From positions 59,600 through 123,599 of the forward strand of contig DATBAK010000008.1 of assembly GCA_036271555.1 (NCBI GenBank): a stretch of 64,000 nt of DNA, written 5' to 3'. The notes beneath the pieces are model-generated. The model did no database searches, was not told the origin of the DNA, and was given only the letters and a program-made list of their open reading frames with translations. Both the position numbers and the translations under genes were made by a program. Source of the DNA: Acidimicrobiia bacterium. Its GTDB lineage: Bacteria > Actinomycetota > Acidimicrobiia > IMCC26256 > PALSA-610. Of the stretch, positions 34,778-43,707 are shown piece by piece. How positions within the stretch are numbered: the first letter of the stretch is position 1; each line of letters begins with the position of its first letter.

Positions 34778-36577
34778 ATGCCGGCGAACGCGACGAAGCT
34801 GAGATCGGTCACGTACTTCCGTGACCGCGCGGCTCCGATCACGTGGCTCGGACTTCTGTCGCTCCTCTCCGGCATCTTCCAAGCCGCGACGCTCGTCCTC
34901 GTCGTCCCGCTCGCCGAGGTGATCTCGAAGGGGCACCACCACTTCGACCAGACGATCGGTCCGCTGCACCTCTCGCTCGGCGTCGAAGCCCTCGCGATCG
35001 CGGCGGCGCTCTCGACCGTTGCCTCCGCCGCGCTCGACATCTCGATCGCGTGGGGCCGCTCGGTGATGATGTCGCGCTGGGAGTACGAGCGGCGCAACTA
35101 CCTGATGACGGAGTTCCTGAGCGCCGACCACGAGACGCAATCGCGGGAACGGCTCGGTTCGCTCGCCACGCTCGTCACCTACGTCACGCGCGGCACCACC
35201 TCGTTGGGCGCGATCGTCAACGGCCTCGAGGCCGCGATCACGATCTTGATCTTCCTCGTCGGCGCGCTGTTGTTGAACGCGTTCGCCGCGCTGCTGCTCG
35301 TCGGCATGGTCGTCGTGCTGTCGGTCTGTCTACGCCCGGTGATGCAGCGCACGAAGCGCTACAGCCGCGCGGCCACGCAGGTGCTGCTGTCGTACGGGCA
35401 GGAGGTCACCGAGGCGACGCGCATGGCGCGCGACATGCGCGTCTTCCACGCGCGTGACGCGATCGCCGCCCGGCTCGACCGCATCTCGAAGCAGCTCGCG
35501 AGTCTGCGCAAGCGCTCGATGTTCGTGAACAACCTCACGACGCCCGTGTACCAGTACCTCGGGATGCTGATCATCATCGGCGCGCTGGCCGCGGCCGCCG
35601 GCCTGCACGGGCTCGACATCACCGAGTTCGGCGCGATCGCGCTGTTGCTGATCCGCAGCATGTCGTACGGCCAGCAGCTGCAGAACTCGTACCAGACGTT
35701 CATCGACAGCCTCCCGTATCTCGAGACGCTCGAAGCCAACCGCACCACCTACCGCGAGCACGCGACGCCCGACGGGCACGTGACGCTCGAGGCGGTGCAC
35801 ACGCTCGATCTCGACGGCGTTCGCTTCAGCTACGACGGCGAGACCGAGGCGCTCGCGGGCGTCTCCGTGTCGTTCGCGGTCGGCGAGATCGTCGGGCTGG
35901 TCGGTGCGTCGGGGAGCGGCAAGTCGACCCTCTCGCAGCTGCTGCTGCGGCTGCGGCAGCCGACCGGCGGCGGGATCTTCGTGAACCGGACGCCGGCGGA
36001 GGACTACACGCTCGCGTCCTGGTACCGGCACGTGTCGCTCGTGCCGCAGGACCCCCGCCTGCTCCACGCGACGGTCGCCGACAACATCTCGTTCCTCGAC
36101 CCCGCGATCACGCGCGACCAGGTGATCGCGGCGGCCAACCTCGCCAACGTGCACGAGGTCATCGACACGCTCGACCTCGGCTACGACACCGAGATCGGCC
36201 CGGCTTTCCGTGACCTTTCCGGTGGCCAGATCCAGCGCATCGGCATCGCACGCGCGCTGGCACGCGGTGCCCAGGTGCTCGTGCTCGACGAGCCGACGAG
36301 CGCGCTCGACGTGCACTCCGAGGCGGTCATCCAGTCGACGCTCGAGACGCTGCGGAGCCACGCGCTCGTGCTGATCATCGCCCACCGGCTGTCGACGCTG
36401 AGCATCTGCGACCGGGTGCTCGTGCTGCGCAACGGCGAGGTCGAGACGATGGGCTCGCTCTCGGAGGTGACCGAGCGGAGCGACTTCTTCCGCCGCGCCC
36501 TCGACGCCGGGACGCTCGAGCTCGGCGGTGCACCCACCGCCCCGCAGGCGGCTCCGACGCCCGCCGACGAGGCCTGA
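34778..36577 (+). CDS. ABC transporter (fused membrane and ATPase domains), glycan flippase-like
   Basis: The 599-residue protein has an N-terminal six-helix membrane domain (about residues 20-320) and a C-terminal ATPase. In the ATPase are VGLVGASGSGKSTLSQLLLR (Walker A), SLVPQDPRLLHATVADNI (Q-loop), FRDLSGGQIQRIGIARAL (signature), VLVLDEPTSALDVHSE (Walker B, D-loop) and IIAHRLSTL (switch His). The half-size exporter layout and context suggest a PglK/MsbA-like flippase for lipid-linked sugars. ATG at 34778 with AAGGGAG about 10 bases upstream. Confidence 0.92.
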   Translation: MPANATKLRSVTYFRDRAAPITWLGLLSLLSGIFQAATLVLVVPLAEVISKGHHHFDQTIGPLHLSLGVEALAIAAALSTVASAALDISIAWGRSVMMSRWEYERRNYLMTEFLSADHETQSRERLGSLATLVTYVTRGTTSLGAIVNGLEAAITILIFLVGALLLNAFAALLLVGMVVVLSVCLRPVMQRTKRYSRAATQVLLSYGQEVTEATRMARDMRVFHARDAIAARLDRISKQLASLRKRSMFVNNLTTPVYQYLGMLIIIGALAAAAGLHGLDITEFGAIALLLIRSMSYGQQLQNSYQTFIDSLPYLETLEANRTTYREHATPDGHVTLEAVHTLDLDGVRFSYDGETEALAGVSVSFAVGEIVGLVGASGSGKSTLSQLLLRLRQPTGGGIFVNRTPAEDYTLASWYRHVSLVPQDPRLLHATVADNISFLDPAITRDQVIAAANLANVHEVIDTLDLGYDTEIGPAFRDLSGGQIQRIGIARALARGAQVLVLDEPTSALDVHSEAVIQSTLETLRSHALVLIIAHRLSTLSICDRVLVLRNGEVETMGSLSEVTERSDFFRRALDAGTLELGGAPTAPQAAPTPADEA

Positions 36578-36685
36578 ACCCGCCGCTCGCGCCCCCCGGG
36601 GCGCGGAGGTGCAGGTCAGCGGACCGCTCGGTCGCTTCGCGCGGAGAGTAGTCAACCCGCTCCCAACGAACGCGTGACGGTTCTA

Positions 36686-36781
36686 GAAAGACTTGGCAGA
36701 GCCCTGGCGTCGACCACTCTTTGCGCGCGAAGATTCTTGGGCGGACTCGTCCTTTCCGTGGCGGCGGAAAGGACTTGGCAG
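36686..36781 (+). promoter_or_regulatory. Structured leader: direct repeats around a perfect hairpin
   Basis: The 232-base gap before the dehydratase gene holds GAAAGACTTGGCAG (36686-36699) and a near copy ending ACTTGGCAG (36773-36781). Between them GTCCTTTCCG (36749-36758) pairs perfectly with CGGAAAGGAC (36765-36774) over a 6-base loop. The upstream GAAAGAC could also pair with the 5' arm, so two exclusive folds are possible. The layout suggests a cis-acting RNA or protein-binding site; it matches no riboswitch I can name. Confidence 0.45.
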
Positions 36782-36809
36782 GGGCGGCATCAGCCGGGGG
36801 GCCAGGGGC

Positions 36810-38705
36810 ATGCGAGGCGGGCCGAGCAGGATCAGTACGACGTTGGTGAAGGTGCGCGCGAGCGTTCCGCTCCTTCCCCTCGACCTCTTCCTGGCTGCGG
36901 CCGCCTACTCGCTCGTCCTCGTCCTGCGGTTCAACGGGCACATCCCGACGCACTACTGGCACGCCTTTCGTCTGTTCCTGCCGCTCGCGCTCGGCGTGCA
37001 CCTCGTGGCGAACTGGCTCGCCGGGCTCTACGGCCAGGTGTGGCGCTACGCGAGCATCGCCGAGGCCCGGCGGGTGCTCGCGGCCGGCTTCGTCTCGGGC
37101 GTCGTCCTGTTCGTCGCCAGCTACGCGACGAGCGAGCCGATGCCCCGCTCGGTGATCATCCTCGGCGCGCTCGTGGTCACGTACTTCCTCGGGATGTTGC
37201 GCTTCCAGTCACGCCTCTTCGCGTTCAACCGCGCCATGGCGCGGCCCGAGGCGGGGCTACGGATCGCGGTCGTCGGCGCGGGCAAGGCCGCCGCGACGAT
37301 CGTGCGAGAGATGCTCGACCACCCGCAGGAAGGCCTTTCGCCCGTCGTCGTCGTCGACGACGACCGCCGCAAGCACGGCCTTTCGCTCCTCGGTGTTCCG
37401 GTCGTCGGCGACACCGACAGCCTCGGCGACGCGATCAAGCGCTACGACGTGCAGCAGATCGTGCTCGCCGTCACCGCGGCCGACCGGGCGCTCATCGAGC
37501 GCGTCGCCGCGACGTCCGACGCGACCGGAGTGCCGCTCAAGGTCCTCCCCGGCGTGCGCGAGGTCGTGCGCGGCGAGCCGACGGTGAAGGACGTGCGCGA
37601 CCTGCGCATCGAGGACCTCCTCGGTCGCAAGCAGGTGTCGACCGACCTCGAAGCGGTGCGGGCGCTCCTCGCGGGACGCACGGTGCTCATCACCGGTGCG
37701 GGTTCGATCGGCAGCGAGATCGCGCGGCAGGTCGCACAGCTCGAGCCGAAGCGCCTGGTGCTGCTCGACCACGACGAGACGCACCTCCACGACGCGGCCG
37801 CGCTGCTCGCGGTCGAGGTCGTGCAGGTCCTCGCCGACATCCGTGACGCGCGGGTCGTCCTCGACGCGTTCCACCGGTATCGGCCCGAGGTCGTGTTCCA
37901 CGCAGCCGCGCACAAGCACGTGCCGTTGCTCGAGAGCCACCCGTGCGAAGCGGTGGCGACGAACATCCTCGGCACGCGCAACGTCGTCGACGCGGCAATC
38001 GCGGTCGGCGTCGAGCGCTTCGTGTTCATCTCGACCGACAAGGCCGTCCGTCCTGCGAGCGTCATGGGCGCGTCGAAGTGGGTGGGCGAGCAGATCGTGC
38101 TCTCGAGCGCGCCGGCTGGTACGCGGTTCTGCTCGGTGCGGTTCGGCAACGTGCTCGGCAGCCGGGGCAGCGTGATCCCGACGTTCGCGCGTCAGATCGC
38201 CGGCGGTGGCCCCGTGACGGTGACCGACCCGAAGATGACGCGCTTCTTCATGAGCGTGCACGAGGCCGTGCAGCTCGTGCTGCAGGCGTCGGTCTTCGTC
38301 GAGGGCGGCGAGGTCTTCATGCTCGAGATGGGGGAGGCGGTGAACATCCGCGACCTCGCCGAGCGGATGATTCGCCTGTCGGGGCGTGCAGTGGGGACGG
38401 ACATCGCGATCCGCATCGACGGACCGCGTCCGGGTGAGAAGTTGGTCGAGGAGCTGCGAGCACCGGCCGAGCGCGCGGAGGCGACGGCGCACCCGTCGAT
38501 TCTGCGGCTCGTGCCGGTCCCGCTGCCGGTCGACCAGTTGAGCGACGGTATCCTGAGTCTGAGCGAGTTGGCGGCCGGGCGGTGTGACGACGACGCGGCG
38601 CGGGTTCTGTTCGAATTGGTGAGCGGCCCGCAGCCGGATGGGGATCTCTTCGTCGATGTGGCTGCGTTGGAACGGAGTGAGTTGTGGAGCCCATCGAATT
38701 CCTGA
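36810..38705 (+). CDS. Membrane UDP-HexNAc 4,6-dehydratase (PglF/WbpM/CapD-like)
   Basis: The 631-residue protein has about four N-terminal membrane helices (residues 17-130), a middle CoA-binding-like Rossmann domain (RIAVVGAGKAAATIVREML near 151) and a C-terminal SDR domain. There, TVLITGAGSIGSEIARQVAQ starts at 291, FISTDKAVRPASVMGASK covers 407-423. The catalytic SDR Tyr is Met (M419) with K423, as is known for inverting PglF/FlaA1-type dehydratases. They make UDP-4-keto-6-deoxy-HexNAc, the substrate for DegT aminotransferases such as that at 4620. ATG at 36810. Confidence 0.93.
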   Translation: MRGGPSRISTTLVKVRASVPLLPLDLFLAAAAYSLVLVLRFNGHIPTHYWHAFRLFLPLALGVHLVANWLAGLYGQVWRYASIAEARRVLAAGFVSGVVLFVASYATSEPMPRSVIILGALVVTYFLGMLRFQSRLFAFNRAMARPEAGLRIAVVGAGKAAATIVREMLDHPQEGLSPVVVVDDDRRKHGLSLLGVPVVGDTDSLGDAIKRYDVQQIVLAVTAADRALIERVAATSDATGVPLKVLPGVREVVRGEPTVKDVRDLRIEDLLGRKQVSTDLEAVRALLAGRTVLITGAGSIGSEIARQVAQLEPKRLVLLDHDETHLHDAAALLAVEVVQVLADIRDARVVLDAFHRYRPEVVFHAAAHKHVPLLESHPCEAVATNILGTRNVVDAAIAVGVERFVFISTDKAVRPASVMGASKWVGEQIVLSSAPAGTRFCSVRFGNVLGSRGSVIPTFARQIAGGGPVTVTDPKMTRFFMSVHEAVQLVLQASVFVEGGEVFMLEMGEAVNIRDLAERMIRLSGRAVGTDIAIRIDGPRPGEKLVEELRAPAERAEATAHPSILRLVPVPLPVDQLSDGILSLSELAAGRCDDDAARVLFELVSGPQPDGDLFVDVAALERSELWSPSNS

Positions 38706-40780
38706 GGGTCCTTCGACGCCGCTGGCGCGTCCTCGTGGCCTGCGCGCTCGTCGCGCTGACGGCGTCGTTGTTCTTGACGCCGTCACACAGCGCGAAGACG
38801 CCCAAGGCGAAGGAGTTCAAGGCGGCGGCGACGCTGCTCGCGGTGTCGGGTAAGACGCGGCCGAGCTCGTCGAGCCTGGCGCAGGAAGAGCTGCTGCTGC
38901 GCATCGGCGTCGTGCCCAACCGGGTCGCGCTCCAGCTGCACTCGACCAAGACGCCGCAGCGGCTCGTGAACCAGATCCACACCACGATCGACAAGAACGT
39001 CGGCACGATCACGGTCGCGTCGACGCAGCCGACGTCGACCCAGGCGATCGTGCTCGTCAACGCGTTCACCGGGCAGCTCGTGCAGTACCTCAAGCAGGTC
39101 GCGCAGACCTCGTACACCTCGAGCGTCAACAAGGCGGCCGACCTGGTGCAGACGCTCTCGCACGAGTTGGTCGCAGCCAAGGCAACGCTCGCGGGCAAGC
39201 CGACCGACGAAGGGCTCCAGAACCGCGAGAAGGCGCTCGAGACCGCGACGTTGAACGCGCAGAAGGGGTACGCCAAGATCGTGAGCGCGGGCGTCCCCGA
39301 CGCACCGCTGCGGCTCGTCGAGGCCGACTACGCGCGGCGAATGACGCAGGGCTTCAGCGTGACCTCGGTCGGGACGCGCTCGACCCGTGCGCTACTCGCG
39401 CTGCTGATCGGCTTCTTCCTCGGCGCCGGCATCGCGCTGGTGCTCGACCGCTTCGACCTGCGGGTGCGCACCAAGGAGGACGCGGAGGACGCGTTCGGCC
39501 TGCCGGTCATCTCCGAGATCCCCGCGCTCTGGTACGGCACCCGCCGCCGCCGCGAGGTCATCACCGCGGTGCAACCGATCTCGCCGTACGCGGAGGTGCA
39601 CCGCATCCTCCGGCACTCGCTGCTGTTCGCGCACATGACGCCGTTCAAGATCGCCGAGCACGCCAACGGCAGCGGGAACGGCCACGCGACCGGGAACGGC
39701 AACGGAAACGGGAACGGCCACTCGAACGGGAACGGCAATGGAAACGGCAACGGGAACGGGCACAAGCGCCGGCAGGTGATCGTCGTGACGTCGGCCGGGT
39801 CGGCCGAGGGCAAGACGACGACGGTCGCGAACCTCGCGGCGAGCTTCGCCGAGTCCGGTCAGTCCGTGCTCGTGATGAGCTGCGACTTCCACGGCCCGCG
39901 CATCCAGGAGATGCTCGGCGCGACCGACGCGCCCGGTATCGCCAACGTCCTGCACGGTGGAGCGAACGCGCCGTCGCTCGCGGAGGTCACGGTCGAGACG
40001 TCGATCCCGGGGGTCTGGCTCGCGCCGAGCGGTGACGGCATCGACAACCCGCCCGAGCTCGCATCGTCGGTCGGCCCGTTGATGGACGCGGCGCGCAAGC
40101 TCGCCGACGTCGTCATCATCGACACGCCCGCGCTGCTCTCGGTGAGTGCCGCGAGCGAGCTGCTGCCCGCGGCCGACGTGTCGGTCATCGTCGCCCGCAG
40201 CTCGCGCACGACGCGAGAAGCGGCGATGCGCGTGCACGAGCGCCTCGGACTGCTCGACGCGAACGTCCTCGGTGTCGTGCTCGTCGGTCCGCAGATCCCG
40301 AGCGTGAGTCGCGAGTACTCCGGCTACAGCCGCCCGCCCGGTGGTTGGCGCAAGCGCCGGAAGGAGCTCAAGAAGCGCGACATCCAGATCGGTGCGCGCG
40401 CCGACGCGCTCGAGCCCACCCGTTCCGTCGACGTGCCGTCGCGACCGACGCCCGCGTCGCCGGCGACGACGATCACGTTCGATCCGCCGGTCCGTCCCGA
40501 GCCCGTCGTGACCGTGCCGCCGCTCGCCGCGACGCGCCCGGTCGTCGCCGCTCCGCCGGTTGCTGCGACACCGCCGGTTGCTGCGACACCGCCGCCGGTC
40601 GTCTCGCCGGCCCCGGTTTTCGCCGCTCCGCCTCCCGTTGTCGCGGCTCCGCCGATCGCGACACCGCCTTCGGTCGTCTCGCCGCCGGTGGTCGCGACTC
40701 CGTTGACCGAGCCGCCCCGGCCCGAAGGCATGGGCCCGCGTCCGCGGTGGCGCCGGCGCGACATCCGTCGGGACGAGTGA
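38684..40780 (+). CDS. Wzz-like chain-length regulator fused to BY-kinase domain
   Basis: The 698-residue protein has a Wzz-type N-terminus (EPIEFLRVLRRRWRVLVACA, helix at about 14-33), an extracellular part, and a second helix ALLALLIGFFLGAGIALVLD. An Asn-Gly linker (about residues 329-358) follows. The cytosolic kinase has Walker A TSAGSAEGKTTTVANLAASF, a Walker A' VLVMSCDFHGPR and Walker B VVIIDTPALL. The C-terminal 130 residues are Pro/Val/Ala-rich. The usual C-terminal Tyr cluster is missing; EYSGYS has two Tyr. GTG at 38684 with GGAG upstream overlaps the dehydratase gene by 22 bases. Controls glycan length and export. Confidence 0.92.
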   Translation: MEPIEFLRVLRRRWRVLVACALVALTASLFLTPSHSAKTPKAKEFKAAATLLAVSGKTRPSSSSLAQEELLLRIGVVPNRVALQLHSTKTPQRLVNQIHTTIDKNVGTITVASTQPTSTQAIVLVNAFTGQLVQYLKQVAQTSYTSSVNKAADLVQTLSHELVAAKATLAGKPTDEGLQNREKALETATLNAQKGYAKIVSAGVPDAPLRLVEADYARRMTQGFSVTSVGTRSTRALLALLIGFFLGAGIALVLDRFDLRVRTKEDAEDAFGLPVISEIPALWYGTRRRREVITAVQPISPYAEVHRILRHSLLFAHMTPFKIAEHANGSGNGHATGNGNGNGNGHSNGNGNGNGNGNGHKRRQVIVVTSAGSAEGKTTTVANLAASFAESGQSVLVMSCDFHGPRIQEMLGATDAPGIANVLHGGANAPSLAEVTVETSIPGVWLAPSGDGIDNPPELASSVGPLMDAARKLADVVIIDTPALLSVSAASELLPAADVSVIVARSSRTTREAAMRVHERLGLLDANVLGVVLVGPQIPSVSREYSGYSRPPGGWRKRRKELKKRDIQIGARADALEPTRSVDVPSRPTPASPATTITFDPPVRPEPVVTVPPLAATRPVVAAPPVAATPPVAATPPPVVSPAPVFAAPPPVVAAPPIATPPSVVSPPVVATPLTEPPRPEGMGPRPRWRRRDIRRDE
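39668..39762 (+). repeat. Hexanucleotide-type repeat encoding a (Gly-Asn) linker
   Basis: The DNA is made of repeats of the form GGSAACGGNAAY, coding for about 15 alternating Gly-Asn units broken by His, Ser, Thr and Ala. It joins the second membrane helix region to the BY-kinase domain. Such simple repeats can gain or lose units, always by two residues and in frame, changing linker length. Confidence 0.8.
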
Positions 40781-41076
40781 CCGTGGCGGCCGGCGACCCG
40801 AGCCCGCTGGGCACGGTCGCGTGGCGCCGAGCGGAGACGGTGCTCTGGCGGCGCACGCTCGACGGCGTGGTCGTGCTCGGTCCGGCCGAGTCGGCGCAGC
40901 CGGTCGCGCTCCGCGGCGCCGCGGCCGACATCTGGGAGTTGCTCGAGGAGCCCGCGAGCGTCGCCGTGCTCGGCGCCGCGTTGGCCCACGACTACGGCGT
41001 GCCGGTGGAGCGCATCGCCGACGACGTGGAGCGCGCGGTCGACGCGCTCGTGAAGGTCGGCGCGCTGTGTTGCTGA
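40777..41076 (+). CDS. PqqD-like protein, second locus
   Basis: The 99-residue protein has the PqqD pattern: TVLWRRTLDGVVVLGP, VALRGAAADIWELLEEPASV, then LAHDYGVPVERIADDVERAV and DALVKVGALCC. GTG at 40777 overlaps the BY-kinase stop (GTGA), and its stop overlaps the nucleotidyltransferase start (TGATG), so the three are coupled. The C-terminal CC is unusual. Together with the next gene this matches the PqqD plus nucleotidyltransferase part of 'HPr-rel-A' sets, whose kinase is 31 kb away at 9150-10085. Confidence 0.8.
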   Translation: MTVAAGDPSPLGTVAWRRAETVLWRRTLDGVVVLGPAESAQPVALRGAAADIWELLEEPASVAVLGAALAHDYGVPVERIADDVERAVDALVKVGALCC

Positions 41077-42188
41077 TGTCCGCTCCGAGCACCGACCTCG
41101 ACGCCGCGCTCGACGCGCTCGCCGCGTACGGCCTCGCCGGTTCGCGGCACGCCCTGCCCGAACGGCCGCTCGCGGACGCGGACTTCGCGCGGTTGCTCGA
41201 ATCGGTCGCGTCGGAACGACTCGTGGGATTGCTCGGGGCTGCGATCGCCGACGGCGCGTGGCCGGTGACCAACGACCAGCGCGTCGCCGCGGCCGCGCTC
41301 CAGGTCGACGTCGCGACCGCATCGGTGCTCCTCGAGCGGTTGCTGCTCGGCGTCGTCGATCGCTTCGCGGCCGACGGGATCGGCGCGCGCGTGCTGAAGG
41401 GCCCGGCGGTCGCGCATCTCGACTACGGGGACCCCGCGTGGCGCAGCTTCGGCGACCTCGACCTCCTCGTACGCGGCGACGACGTCGAGCGCGCGATCGC
41501 CGCGCTCATGGGTCTCGGTGGTCACCGCGACGTGCCCGAGCTGCGCCGCAACTTCGATCGGCGCTTCGGCAAGGGCGCGACGATCGAGATGCCCGGTGAC
41601 CTCGAGGTCGACCTCCACCGCACGCTGGTGACGGGACCGCTCGGCGTCACGGTGCGGCCCGACGACCTCTTCGCGACCGCGTCGACGTTCGCCCTCGGCG
41701 GTCGCCGGCTCGACGCGCTCGGCACCGAGGAGCGCTTCGTGCACGCGTGCGTCCACGCCGCGCTCTCGCCCGACGCGCCGCGTGCTGCGGTGCGCGACGT
41801 CGCGCAGCTCGCAACCGCGCCGGCGCTCGACTTCGACCGGACGCTCGAGCTCGCTCGCGGGTGGCACGCGCGCGCCGCGGTTGCCCGCGCGATCGAAGGC
41901 TCCTGGCGCGTCCTCGCGCTGCCGGACCACGCGGTGTCGCAGTGGGCGCGCGGATACCGGCCCGATGCGTCGGAGCGCCGCGCCCTCGACGCGTACTTCG
42001 GTGGTGACCGCAGCTACACGCGCCGCGCGGTCGCGACGTTGCGCGTCATCCCCGGCGCCCGGGCCAAGGTTGCGTTCGCGCGGTCGCTGCTGTTCCCGGG
42101 CCGGGAGTACCTTGCAGCACAGCGGGTGCGACGCTTCGACCACGTGCGGCGCGGCGCGGCGCATCTCCGGCGCGGCGGTGCGCGATGA
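41076..42188 (+). CDS. Nucleotidyltransferase-like protein (PF14907 type)
   Basis: The 370-residue protein has the nucleotidyltransferase fold core GARVLKGPAVAHLDYGDPAWR followed by SFGDLDLLVRGDDVERAIAA, with the DxD metal pair, and later VDLHRTLVTGP, where EVDLH may give the third acidic residue. EERFVHACVHAALSP (with His residues) and VRDVAQL are typical of this uncharacterised family, seen near PqqD, HprK-like kinases and lasso-peptide or exopolysaccharide genes. ATG at 41076. It probably transfers a nucleotide to a small molecule or peptide; the acceptor is unknown. Confidence 0.82.
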   Translation: MSAPSTDLDAALDALAAYGLAGSRHALPERPLADADFARLLESVASERLVGLLGAAIADGAWPVTNDQRVAAAALQVDVATASVLLERLLLGVVDRFAADGIGARVLKGPAVAHLDYGDPAWRSFGDLDLLVRGDDVERAIAALMGLGGHRDVPELRRNFDRRFGKGATIEMPGDLEVDLHRTLVTGPLGVTVRPDDLFATASTFALGGRRLDALGTEERFVHACVHAALSPDAPRAAVRDVAQLATAPALDFDRTLELARGWHARAAVARAIEGSWRVLALPDHAVSQWARGYRPDASERRALDAYFGGDRSYTRRAVATLRVIPGARAKVAFARSLLFPGREYLAAQRVRRFDHVRRGAAHLRRGGAR

Positions 42189-43618
42189 GCCGATCGCGCG
42201 GGCGCACCGGGCTTGCGAAGCCGCGGCCGTCGATCATGGTCACGGCCGTGACCTTCGTGCTCGCGATCGCGTACCTCGGCGCGCTCGGCTGGTCGTTCGC
42301 GTCGGCGGGTCCCGAGGTCTGGGGCGGCTACCTGCTCGTGCCCGTGCTGCTCGCGATCTCGATGCCGATGTGCCGGCGCGCCGCGATCGCGGCGAACGAC
42401 GCGTCGGTCGAGCGCTTCCTCATGGTGGCGCTCGCGCTGAAGTTCGTCGGCGCGCTCGTGCGCTACGCGGTCGCCTTCAACGTGTACGGCGGTGAGGCCG
42501 ACGCCAACGCGTACGACAAGGCCGGGCGCGTCCTCGCGGCCGGATTCCGCGCCGGTCAGCTCACGAACTTCGGTCACGGCGCGATCAAGGACACGCACTT
42601 CATCGAGATCGTGACCGGCGTTCTCTACGCGATCATCGGCAACACGAAGCTCGGCGCGTTCTTCGTGTACTCGTGGATGGGCTTCCTCGGCCTGTACTTC
42701 TTCTACCGGGCGTTCCTGCTCGCGATGCCGCACGGCGACCGCAAGCGGTACGCGCAGTTGCTCTTCTTCATGCCGTCGCTGCTGTTCTGGTCGTCGAGCA
42801 TCGGCAAGGAAGCCTGGATGACGATGACGATCGGCGCCGTCGCGTACGGCGCCGCCCGGGCGTTGCAGAAACAGCGCTTCGCGTTCGTGTTTCTCGGGCT
42901 CGGGTTGTGGGGCACCGAGGTCGTCCGTCCGCACATGGCGCTGCTCATCCTCGGCGGGTTGCTGCCTGCGTACCTCCTCCGCCGTCGGCCGGAGAGCGAG
43001 ACAAAACGCAAGCAGTCGCTCAAGCTGCTCGGTGTCGCCGCGCTCGTCGTTGCCGTCGTGGTCACGCTCGGCGGCGTCGAGCAACGCTTCAAGGTGGCGT
43101 CCGCGAACTCGACCACCGCGACCGCGGTGCTCAACGAGGCCCAGGACCAGACGAACACGGGCGGATCGAGCTTCCAACCGGCGCGCGTGCACACGCCGGT
43201 CCAGTTCCCGGCCGCGTTCGTGACGGTGCTCTTCCGGCCGTTCCCGAACGAGGCGAACACGACCCAGGGCATCGTGTCGGCGCTCGAGGGCGCGTTCCTC
43301 ATGCTCTTGATGTTGCTCTCGCTGGCCCGATTGCGCGGGCTCCTCAGCGAGATGGTGCGCACGCCCTACGTCTTGTTCGTCGTCATCTACACGTGTTCGT
43401 TCGTGTGGGCGTTCTCGACGATCTCGAACTTCGGCATCCTCGTGCGCGAGCGCGTGCAGGTGTACCCGCTGCTGTTCGTGCTGCTCGCGCTGCCGATCCG
43501 CGAGTCGGCGAAGGAACGGCGCCGGCAGAGCCGCTCACGGGGTCGATCGCGCAAGCGCTCGCGCCGGCGCCCGTCACCCGCGCCGCTCGAACCGGCGCTC
43601 ACGAGAAGCGTCTCTTAG
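42185..43618 (+). CDS. Polytopic membrane protein, candidate glycan polymerase
   Basis: The 477-residue protein has about ten membrane helices with an extended loop around residues 330-390 (TNTGGSSFQPARVHTPVQF) and a very basic C-terminal tail rich in Arg/Ser/Lys. YTCSFVWAFSTISNFGILVRERVQVYP near the end is of the type found in Wzy-like and O-antigen ligase/polymerase-like proteins. It overlaps the nucleotidyltransferase by ATGA and lies next to the Wzz/BY-kinase, which supports a polymerase role. No catalytic residue can be assigned. Confidence 0.7.
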   Translation: MSRSRGRTGLAKPRPSIMVTAVTFVLAIAYLGALGWSFASAGPEVWGGYLLVPVLLAISMPMCRRAAIAANDASVERFLMVALALKFVGALVRYAVAFNVYGGEADANAYDKAGRVLAAGFRAGQLTNFGHGAIKDTHFIEIVTGVLYAIIGNTKLGAFFVYSWMGFLGLYFFYRAFLLAMPHGDRKRYAQLLFFMPSLLFWSSSIGKEAWMTMTIGAVAYGAARALQKQRFAFVFLGLGLWGTEVVRPHMALLILGGLLPAYLLRRRPESETKRKQSLKLLGVAALVVAVVVTLGGVEQRFKVASANSTTATAVLNEAQDQTNTGGSSFQPARVHTPVQFPAAFVTVLFRPFPNEANTTQGIVSALEGAFLMLLMLLSLARLRGLLSEMVRTPYVLFVVIYTCSFVWAFSTISNFGILVRERVQVYPLLFVLLALPIRESAKERRRQSRSRGRSRKRSRRRPSPAPLEPALTRSVS

Positions 43619-43706
43619 TTCCCGCAACGACGGGCCGCGGTGCGGCCTGCCCGACCCGGGGACTGAGGCGTCAGGAGCGGCGAGCGAAGCGAGTGCGAGC
43701 AGAAAA
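43619..43706 (-). repeat. Dispersed intergenic repeat, copy B (inverted)
   Basis: The core at 43663-43706 read on the minus strand begins TTTTCTGCTCGCACTCGCTT and ends GACGCCTCAG, matching copies A, C and E. It fills the whole gap between the convergent membrane-protein and dehydrogenase genes. Confidence 0.8.
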
Positions 43707-43707
43707 C

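Noticed and set aside
39668..39762. Regular repeat suggestive of CRISPR
   Set aside because: The unit is six bases without spacers and is in frame with the BY-kinase gene.
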